The notes under the pieces are model-generated. The model was not told the DNA's origin and made no database searches. It saw only the letters and a list, made by a program, of their open reading frames with translations. A stretch of DNA of 64,000 bases from Leuctra nigra (taxonomy: Eukaryota; Arthropoda; Insecta; Plecoptera; Leuctridae), in the NCBI GenBank assembly GCA_934045905.1, contig OW203769.1, positions 27,950,817 to 28,014,816 on the forward strand, given 5' to 3'. Position numbers and translations under genes: made by a program. Positions 55,893-64,000 of the stretch are shown here, in pieces (positions within the stretch are counted from its first letter, which is position 1; every line of letters starts with the position of its first letter).

Positions 55893-58038
55893 CCATGAGG
55901 TGTGACTCCAGTGCAGGGGAGTGGCACGAGACACTATTAGCACATTATCTGCTGCTGCATGGGTGGCAGGAGACAAGTATCATGAGGTGTGACTCCAGTG
56001 CAGGGGAGTGGCACGAGACACTATTAGCACATTATCTGCTGCTGCATGGGTGGCAGGAGACAAGTATCATGAGGTGTGTCTCCAGTGCAGGGGAGTGGCA
56101 CGAGACACTATTAGCACATTACCTGCTGCTGCATGGGTGGCAGGAGACAAGTATCATGAGGTGTGACTCCAGTGCAGGGGAGTGGCACGAGACCTTATTA
56201 GCACATTGTCTGCTGCTGCATGGGTGGCAGGAGACAAGTATCATCAGGTGTGGCTCCAGTGCAGGGGATTGGCACGAGACACTATTAGCACATTGTCTGC
56301 TGCTGCATGGGTGGCAGGAGACAAGTATCATCAGGCGTGGCTCCAGTGCAGGGGAGTGGCACGAGACACTATTAGCACATTGTCTGCTGCTGCATGGGTG
56401 GCAGGAGACAAGTATCATGAGGTGTGACTCCAGTGCAGGGGAGTGGCACGAGACAATATTAGCACATTACCTGCTGCTGCATGGGTGGCACGAGACAAGT
56501 ATCATGAGGTTTGACTCCAGTGCAGGGGAGTGGCACGAGACACTATTAGCACATTACCTGCTGCTGCATGGGTGGCAGGAGACAAGTATCATGAGGTGTG
56601 ACTCCAGTGCAGAAGAGTGGCACGAGACACTATTAGCACATTACCTGCTGCTGCATGGGTGGCACGAGACAAGTATCATGAGGTTTGACTCCAGTGCAGG
56701 GGAGTGGCACGAGACACTATTATCACATTATCTGCTGCTGCATGGGTGGCAGGAGACAAGTATCATGAGGTATGACTCCAGTGCAGGGTAGTGGCACGAG
56801 ACACTATCAGCACATTATCTGCTGCTGCATGGGTGGCAGGAGACAAGTATCATGAGGTGTGACTCCAGTGCAGGGGAGTGGCACGAGACACTATTAGCAC
56901 ATTATCTGCTGCTGCATGGGTGGCAGGAGACAAGTATCATGAGGTGTGACTCCAGTGCAGGGGAGTAGCACGAGACACTATTAGCACATTATCTGCTGCT
57001 GCATGGGTGGCAGGAGACAAGTATCATGAGGTGTGACTCCAGTGCAGGGGAGTGGCACGAGACACTATTAGCACATTATCTGCTGCTGCATGGGTGGCAG
57101 GAGACAAGTATCGTGAGGTGTGACTCCAGTGCAGGGGAGTGGCACGAGACACTATAAGCACATTATCTGCTGCTGCATGGGTGGCAGGAGACAAGTATCA
57201 TGAGGTGTGACTCCAGTGCAGGGGAGTGGCACGAGACACTATTAGCACATTATCTGCTGCTGCATGGGTGGCAGGAGACAAGTATCATGAGGTGTGACTC
57301 CAGTGCAGGGGAGTGGCACGAGACACTATTAGCACATTGTCTGCTGCTGCATGGGTGGCACGAGACAAGTATCATGAGCTGTGACTCCAGTGCAGGGAAG
57401 TGGCACGAGACACTATTAGCACATTGTCTGCTGCTGCATGGGTGGCAGGAGACAAGTATCATGAGGTGTGACTCCAGTGCAGGGGAGTGGCACGAGACAA
57501 TATTAGCTCATTGTCTGCTGCTGCATGGGTGGCAGGAGACAAGTATCATGAGGTGTGACTCCAGTGCAGGGGAGTGGCACGAGACACTATTAGCACATTG
57601 TCTGCTGCTGCATGGGTGGCAGGAGACAAGTATCATGAGGTGTGACTCCAGTGCAGGGGAGTGGCACGAGACACTATTAGCACATTGTCTGCTGCTGCAT
57701 GGGTGGCAGGAGACAAGTATCATGAGGTGTGACTCCAGTGCAGGGGAGTGGCACGAGACAATATTAGCACATTGTCTGCTGCTGCATGGGTGGCAGGAGA
57801 CAAGTATCATGAGGTGTAACTCCAGTGCAGGGGAGTGGCACGAGACACTATTAGCACATTGTCTGCTGCTGCATGGGTGGCAGGAGACAAGTATCATGAG
57901 GTGTGACTCCAGTGCAGGGGAGTGGCACGAGACACTATTAGCACATTATCTGCTGCTGCATGGGTGGCAGGAGACAAGTATCATGAGGTGTGACTCCAGT
58001 GCAGGGGAGTGGCACGAGACACTATTATCATGAGGTGT
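55893..58038 (+). repeat. 87-bp minisatellite, about 24.6 units
   Basis: Units run ATGAGGTGTGACTCCAGTGC, AGGGGAGTGGCACGAGACAC, TATTAGCACATTATCTGCTG and CTGCATGGGTGGCAGGAGAC, then AAGTATC. Variation is low; the commonest variants are ATTATCTG / ATTGTCTG / ATTACCTG and GGCAGG / GGCACG. As 87 is divisible by three, long frames open on both strands (up to ~298 codons), but a point change creates a stop at about 56789-56791 and there is no start context. I treat these frames as array artefacts. Confidence 0.95.
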
Positions 58039-58619
58039 TTAGTACAGGGTGTGGTGTGTGGGCAGACCGTCATATTCGAGATAAGAATCTTGTGAATTGT
58101 ACAACAGTACTGAGTAGTTTATTTTTGGCAATTCGGATGGATCTGGTTTAAAAATATCGCATAAAGCTTGAATTTCCAGACTTCTCTTCGCGTATCTTGC
58201 GTATTGTTGTAATGCGTCGATAAATATCGGAATATCCACAGCCTTCTCGACGTATCTTCATTCCTACGAGAAAAATACTGTGGAGTATCGAAACATATTT
58301 AGAAAACGGACATATTTTTTGATCACCTTAAGTATACTTATTTTCGGGGTCGTTATCTTCTGCTTTTCGTTTTATTTATAGAAATGAGAACCTGCCAATC
58401 ACATGTCCGCTTTGTTTCGGTTGATATTATATGTTAGGTTTTGTGAAATAAGATCCTACAAAATGTGTCCTACATCTGCCACCATTTGTAATATCAATCT
58501 TCTAAAGTGAAGTCAGGAAGTTGCTTGATGGATGATTTTGTCTTGCAATCTGTCGGTTCAACTTTTCTAGGACATTTATGTTGAATTCTATCTGACAAAG
58601 ATATCAATTTTCGTCGATT
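58039..58619. other. No feature recognised
   Basis: Anonymous; a short relic CATCTGCCACCATTTGTAATAT at 58473 matches the direct repeats that flank the 42-bp array. Confidence 0.4.
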
Positions 58620-58790
58620 TTAACGTCGCACTGATCTGCAACTAGGCTAATGGCGGCGGATGAATGATGATGATGATGATGATGATTGGGAGATGATGAT
58701 GATTAATATGCAAGGATGGACGGTGGGAAGGAGGCGGTCGTGGCCTATTGGCAGGGAATCGTTTGGAAATGAATTGACGAAAAACCTCAG
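58620..58790 (-). mobile_element. SINE fragment, minus strand
   Basis: TTAACGTCGCACTGATCTGC, GGCTAATGGCGGCGGATGAA, an expanded (GAT)n run, GGAAGGAGGCGGTCGTGGCC and CAGGGAATCG. Body of the SINE without its tRNA-like head. Confidence 0.82.
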
Positions 58791-59519
58791 TTATGAATTC
58801 ACGACAACGGGACATACCGAGTTGAATGACAATCTTGAACAAGACTGGAGATGCGAGAGATCATTGTTCTGTCCAGGGTTGATCCAGACATTTAGAAGCT
58901 GTGTTGCCGTTGTGTTATGGCAGTTAGCAGGCGACGTTGCCGTATCTCCGCCTGACAGGCAATCAATCAATCTGTTCGTCTTACTAGTTATTATCCGTGT
59001 TTACAATCCGGCAACAATGCGGCTGAACAAAACATCCGCTCTTCTTGCTGCGGTACATCGGAGGCTGCGCGCGCACGAATGAGTCACGTGGTACATCTCT
59101 GAGAAGCTGCTGAGACGCTGGGACGTTGTCGATGTTGATTGACAGATGTTGAGCAATGCAAAGTCAATGTTAAGATTCGTCCTTCATCTGACACCAATTG
59201 TATTTTCGTTGCCAACATTATAAAGCGCCTTCCGATTCTTTTTGTGAAATCCGAATTTTACGATCGGCCGATAGACACGTTTTCGTTGAATTAAATTAGA
59301 ACAATTGATTCATTTGAAAAACCTTTGACATTTTCTATATTAATTCTACCTTTCGTTGAGGACTTTAATGTTGTAGTTACTGAATTGGGCTCTTTAAAGC
59401 TTTACTTTTTTCAAAATAATTTGATATGAAAGTTATGAGCAGTTATTACATCAACTTTTAAAGTCACTATTTTTGTGATTAACTCATTTCAAAAAACAAT
59501 TCATTCTCTACAACTATGT
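58791..59519. other. No feature recognised
   Basis: Anonymous; a 140-codon frame overlapping the SINE (58660-59082) is not credible as a gene. Confidence 0.4.
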
Positions 59520-59525
59520 GACTTC

Positions 59526-59752
59526 AACATGTAATGTACCCCAGAGGTAGGCGGCCGGAAGTCCATTCCAATCATTCTGTCTTCATCCAATCATATTTGT
59601 AATGGTGACATGAGTCATTGTGTAAGAGAATACTTAAATATAACTGTATTTGTTGACATCAATCAAATGACAATTGAAGAGTACACAATTGTAAAAGTGT
59701 GCAACGCAAAATCTAGAAAATGTACTTCCGCCCTTCTTCCTCTGAACTTCAA
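59526..59752. mobile_element. Candidate MITE with ~25-bp inverted ends
   Basis: Left end GTACCCCAGAGGTAGGCGGC and then CGGAAGT; right end ACTTCCGCCCTTCTTCCTCT and then GAAC. These are inverted copies with a few changes. The same right-end motif recurs alone at 15060, 24664, 28553 and 37858. TSD not clear. Confidence 0.5.
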
Positions 59753-59912
59753 CGAGTCACAATCTGAAGAAAATATGTTTTACACTGCTGTCCTTCCCCT
59801 TAATCCATCTTAATTTTTTTGTATCTAGGGAACGAAGATATAATGTTTTCCTATGCATCGAGTCAGGAAGCAAAGGTCAATGTATACACCACATTTCCTT
59901 CCTCTACATACC

Positions 59913-60580
59913 GTGTTGTGTTCCGTCTCTCTCGCCTCTCCTCTCTGCCTGCACCGTGTTGTGTTCCGTCTCTCTCGCCTCTGCTCTCTGCCTGCACCGT
60001 GTTGTGTTCCGTCTCTCTCGCCTCTGCTCTCTGCCTGCACCGTGTTGTGTTCCGTCTCTCTCGCCTCTGCTCTCTGCCTGCACCGTGTTGTGTTCCGTCT
60101 CTCTCGCCTCTGCTCTCTGCCTGCACCGTGTTGTGTTCCGTCTCGCTCGCCTCTGCTCTCTGCCTGCACCGTGTTGTATCTCTGTCTCTCTCGCCTCTCC
60201 TCTCTGCCTGCACCGTGTTGTATCTCTGTCTCTCTTGCCTCTGCTCTCTGCCTGCACCGTGTTGTATCTCTGTCTCTCTCGCCTCTCCTCTCTGCCTGCA
60301 CCGTGTTGTGTTCCGTCTCTCTCGCCTCTGCTCTCTGCCTGCACCGTGTTGTGTTCCGTCTCGCTCGCCTCTGCTCTCTGCCTGCACCGTGTTGTGTTCC
60401 GTCTCTCTCGCCTCTGCTCTCTGCCTGCACCGTGTTGTGTTCCGTCTCGCTCGCCTCTGCTCTCTGCCTGCACCGTGTTGTATCTCTGTCTCTCTCGCCT
60501 CTCCTCTCTGCCTGCACCGTGTTGTGTTCCGTCTCTCTTGCTTCTGCTCTCTGCCTGCACCGTGTTGTATCTCCGTCTCG
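59913..60580 (+). repeat. 43-bp pyrimidine-rich minisatellite, about 15 units
   Basis: Units of the form CACCGTGTTGTGTTCCGTCT, then CTCTCGCCTCTGCTCTCTGC and CTG. A second unit type has GTATCTCTGTCTCTCT in place of GTGTTCCGTCTCTCT, and other units have CTCGCTCG. Units are 43 bp, so each frame runs through all three phases; no phase has a stop, which explains the long frames on both strands. The plus strand is strongly C/T-rich. Confidence 0.95.
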
Positions 60581-61334
60581 CTCACGGCCCCGGTGGCTCA
60601 TCATATCTGCTCAACCGCCCCGCGGAAAATTGATTTTATTTGTTACACCGATATAATGGGCCGACGAGGACCGGAAGATAGCTTTCATGTTCCGAAGTGA
60701 ATCGGCTTTTTGTCGCTTCCATACAAATCACTGCGTTCTTTATAGCTCGAATAATGGTTTCATTGAAACTTGGTTTAAAGCCGCAAAGTAATTAGATCCT
60801 AGCATCATGGAAGTGCTTTAACAGCACTTAATTAACTGGCTCGTGACGTTGAGTTCACTCAGGTGGGAGGTCACGGTCATCTTTTAGCTGATTTGCAAGG
60901 TGGCAAAGTGTTGAACAACACTCAAGGACAAGACTAACTTAACAAATAAAATCATCGCAAATAAAGATAAAGACAATTGAGAGCTAGGTGCGTTGATGAA
61001 TATGAATCAATGCAACATTGGGACTTATAGTTCGGGAATATCAGGGTCATACAGATTACAGATTATTTTAAAATAGACAGATAACTCATCAGATGAAAAA
61101 AAATTGTATTATACAAATACAATATTTTGGAAATCATTTCAGATGATTTTTCGACTTGTAATAGAATATTGTAACTGTTATAATGCATTTTGGCCATTGG
61201 ACTGTGTGGATCACTTTTACCCCATGATACCCTATGGTTCAAATCCCTTGGAGTATAGAACCACATCCGTCTTGTTTGCTTAAAGCATTTGGTCTATTGA
61301 CTAAACTCCCCGTCGAGGCGCTACAATCGCGATG
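60581..61334. other. No feature recognised
   Basis: Anonymous sequence. Confidence 0.4.
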
Positions 61335-61452
61335 TGAAGGATGAGGTTTCAGCTGCTTAACGGACTTAATGCTCCTTTCTGGACTCCAGACATTCTACAC
61401 TTAGACCCAGGTTCGATTCCAGCGACCGTTCTTTGTGGTTTCATTGTTTTTG
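61335..61452 (+). mobile_element. SINE 5' fragment
   Basis: GCTGCTTAACGGACTTAATG followed by CAGGTTCGATTCCAGCGACC (B box GGTTCGATTCC at 61411) and GTTCTTTGTGG. The head resembles the tRNA-derived part; the body is lost. Confidence 0.6.
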
Positions 61453-61489
61453 ATTTCCTAAACAAAATAAAAGACACCATAAAAATAGG

Positions 61490-62800
61490 GCCCATTGTTT
61501 CTCCGATTTGGGTTAGGTACCAAGTTGTATTAATAAACTAAAAAATTTAGTGATATCCCTAGACACTCTCCAGCCAAGTCTCTTCAACTAAGAAAAAAAT
61601 AATATATAGCAACATCTATAAAATCTGCACTGAGTGAAAAGTAGATATTTAAAAAAATGGGTCAAGTCAAAACTATGTTTAAAATAACAAAACAATACTT
61701 GGCGCATAATTTTTTGTGCATTATAGGTAGGTAGATTTGGTTTCTGGCCTACACGTCTAGGTACGAACGAGTATATTATTTACTAGGAAAACGCTCTGTG
61801 TAACGCGTTGATGAGCGAGCACGGATACACGCAACACCTCGAACCGAAATTATGTCTATCGAATGTCATTAAAAGCCAACAATTCTTTAGTTTCGTCACA
61901 TACTTGTATAAAAATCTCCAAAATCTCCAAAAATATTGGTGCCAATCCTTGCTAAGTTTTAAGTTGATCGATTAAACCTTTATGATTGAACGGTTCCTTG
62001 TTAATTTTCAAAAATCACAGGATCTCGTTCAAAAAATATACCTGGGACCACCCATATGATATGATATGTAGTGTGTGTACACAATATCAGATCAATCTGT
62101 TGAACGGTCATTATTAGTTTCATATCGTTTAAAACTTTCTGCTCTAACTACCTTGCCTTGAACTGAAGATTCGAAGTCGCCGTGAATTTGACAGCCAACA
62201 CGCAAAATGTCCCTAAAATGACAAAAACTTTTGAAAATAACGACAGATTAGAGTGAAAATTGGCAAAAATACTTTAAATGTTGGTACCAATTTGACCATG
62301 CGAAGTTTTTAGTTGGTCGGTCAATCAGTTCCAGTTTAAATTTCAAAAATCACAGGAAAAATGGTTTCAAATTTGAACCAATTGGAGGATTTGGCTGATT
62401 TTTTTTTTGATTGGGTACAATGTTGGTTGCAATGACTTTGCTAAATATCAAATTGCTCAGACCAACCAATCGAATGATATTTTTTCTAAAATTTGAACCA
62501 ATCACAGGATCCCGTTCAAAAACGATCCCAGAGACCGCACAACTTACGTGAGTATGTGTGCAAAATTTCAGATCGATTGGTTGTGAGGTTTGACCTGGGC
62601 AGTGCAGGCAAAAAAACAAAAAAACAAAAAAACAAAAAAAACAAAAAACAAACACAGAGAAAGTGCCATAAGAGTACCGTGGTGACGCTCGCTACGCTCG
62701 CTCAATAAACGCGATGCGCTACGTATTATATTCATATTTTAAATAGTTTTGATTGACCCATTTTTGGATATCACTAGCTTTCAGTGCAGATTTTTTATAA
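61490..62800. mobile_element. Palindromic MITE, family F, copy 2, split by a Helitron-like element
   Basis: The left half (61534-61782) has GTGATATCCC, CCAGCCAAGTCTCTTCAACT, GGTCAAGTCAAAACTA and ACTTGGCGCAT. The right half (62706-62800) has CGATGCGC, AGTTTTGATTGACCCATTTTT and GGATATCACTA...TTCAGTGCAGA. This is the order seen in the uninterrupted copy at 41308-41730, with 923 bp inserted at the loop. Confidence 0.82.
61783..62705 (-). mobile_element. Helitron-like non-autonomous element, copy 2
   Basis: On the minus strand it starts TTGAGCGAGCGTAGCGAGCG and ends CGTTTTCCTAG with a 5-bp stem just inside (CGCTC / GAGCG). It is flanked by A and T without TSD and shares its interior with 7372-8373, including CAGATCGATTGG, GAACCAATC and an A-rich (AAAAAAAC)n tract at 62610-62650. 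The clean host junctions inside a palindromic MITE define both ends. Confidence 0.72.
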
Positions 62801-62885
62801 TCTCCCTCGACTACCGCCTCCTTCCCACCCCTTCCTCATCATCCCAATCATTCATCCGTCGCCATTGCTCTCGTTGTTTACATCA
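62801..62885 (+). mobile_element. SINE body fragment
   Basis: ACCGCCTCCTTCCCACC, TCATCATCCCAATCATTCAT and CCGTCGCCATTGC correspond to the middle of the SINE. It begins within the right arm region of the interrupted MITE. Confidence 0.65.
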
Positions 62886-63938
62886 TTATGACCGCCTAGT
62901 GACGTCAGAGCTGTGATTCGCAGCGTCGGGTTCTGATTCTTCAAGCGAAGATCGTTGTGTATTTATAGATTCATCCTGGAAGTAAACGAGTCGAGGGAGG
63001 CGTTGAAATATTCACGCGTTTCGTCGGGGTAACGAGAAGTCTGGAGGAGGTCATTGTTTGTCAGACTCAGGGGTGTGCAACTTGAAATCACCAGCACACT
63101 TTGGAATGTATCAGCGGAGAAATTGACGACATTCTATATAAAAAATCAAGGAAATTACATGAAAAGCGTAGAAAATAATAGAGTTTTCCATAAGAAATAA
63201 AAAAACTTAAGTAAAAAATAAGAATAAACGTAAAAGAAACTACCAAGATATTTAAAAGATTCGATGACAGATTATAGGAACAGTGAAGAGTTCAGAAGGC
63301 AAGTGAATGAAATGAATGGGTTGGATTGAGAGATGGAAGGAATCAGAAGTAAGAGAAAGTGAAGAAGATTTTGAAGATGAGTTGAATCAATGATTTAGAT
63401 AATAATTTTGTGCTAATTGCATTTGCATTTGTTTGTATTATCTTTGATTAGTTAGTGTATGTTTCTGTTTCTGTAAGTAAGAAGTTGGTGTATAATTGTA
63501 CACCACCGTTTAAAACAACGTTTTGTAAAACGAGTACACCATCAATATAAAATATATAATGAATAATAAGATCAACAAAAAAAAAATCTTTACAAAAATA
63601 AAAGCAAGACAATTTACAGTTTTAATTGCAGTTTGATTAACATTTGAGTTGTAAGCCCCTAGTTTCTTGCGTTAGTATCGAACTCTACGAGATTTCATCT
63701 CTTTCCATCGAATCTGCTTTCTCCCTCTGATTCCGCGTCAACTTTTTAATGAGACAATTAATTTGTGCGCTTTTATTTGTTCGTTTCTAACTGGGAATGT
63801 AGAACTCAAGTGTACCTTGTTGAACATTACGTAATGGACATTCAGGGAACTTTTAATGCCGAAACAGTCGCAGGTATTCTCAGACTTCTTCAAGTTGAGA
63901 GATCGAGACTGAGACATTGTGATACATATTTATTGATG
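62886..63938. other. No feature recognised
   Basis: Anonymous, A-rich at 63160-63250 and 63540-63620. Confidence 0.4.
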
Positions 63939-64000
63939 TTTAACGCCGCACTGTTCTACAACTAAACTCAATGGCGACGGATGATTTATTATCATTATAA
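63939..64000 (-). mobile_element. SINE 3' end, cut by the window edge
   Basis: GTTTAACGCCGCACTGTTCT, CAACTAAACTCAATGGCGAC and GGATGATTTATTATCATTAT: the complement of the SINE 3' end with changes. The rest lies beyond the window. Confidence 0.8.

Noticed and set aside
55895..58033. Open frames of 298 and 277 codons giving a 29-residue repeat protein
   Set aside because: The 87-bp unit has no stop in the frame, so length follows from arithmetic. Frames open on both strands, point changes introduce stops, and no start or splice context is seen.
59819..60700. Six overlapping 218-293-codon frames over the 43-bp array
   Set aside because: A stop-free unit whose length is not a multiple of three opens all phases; low-complexity output and no start context.

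Overview
The window looks like an intergenic, transposon-dense stretch of an animal genome, most likely an arthropod and plausibly an insect. This rests on AT-rich sequence, a CR1/Jockey-group LINE, a tRNA-derived SINE, several MITE families, abundant satellites and a fragment of an animal-like 26S proteasome gene. The species cannot be fixed from the sequence. I found no intact host gene in 64 kb. Almost every open frame is either inside a tandem array whose unit lacks stop codons or is short and random.

Layout. About 0.45-4.0 kb holds a nearly intact non-LTR retrotransposon on the minus strand (endonuclease plus reverse transcriptase, with a (TTAC)n-like 3' tail). A TTAA-flanked MITE abuts its 5' side. 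At 5.6-8.8 kb there is a full-length SINE with a 13-bp target-site duplication (TSD), a long-arm foldback element, a short hairpin element, a Helitron-like element and another palindromic MITE. From 9.9 to 27 kb mostly anonymous sequence is punctuated by MITEs. Two of these are copies of one hAT-type family, each with a perfect 8-bp TSD. A 42-bp minisatellite here is broken by a 200-N assembly gap.

The interval 28,994-34,433 is bounded by ~40-bp terminal inverted repeats and an 8-bp TSD (GTGAAAAC). I read it as one 5.4-kb hAT-type transposon. It carries a decayed BED-finger hAT transposase, two later MITE insertions (one itself interrupted) and a broken, apparently intronless copy of the proteasome ATPase Rpt3/PSMC4. 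A 28-bp satellite (about 53 units) follows at 35.1-36.6 kb. The interval 38.7-43.3 kb is a decayed array of ~230-250-bp units split by MITEs. At 45,786-47,598 lies a complete foldback element: 1.8 kb, arms built from ~136-bp subrepeats, flanked by a 9-bp TSD. The right part holds two more long palindromes, an 87-bp minisatellite (55.9-58.0 kb), a 43-bp pyrimidine-rich minisatellite (59.9-60.6 kb), and a palindromic element split by a second Helitron-like copy (61.5-62.8 kb).

The elements do not form a pathway. Their relation is historical: nested insertions give a relative age order, and LINE machinery of the kind encoded at 0.7-3.8 kb could have mobilised the SINE and the proteasome pseudogene.
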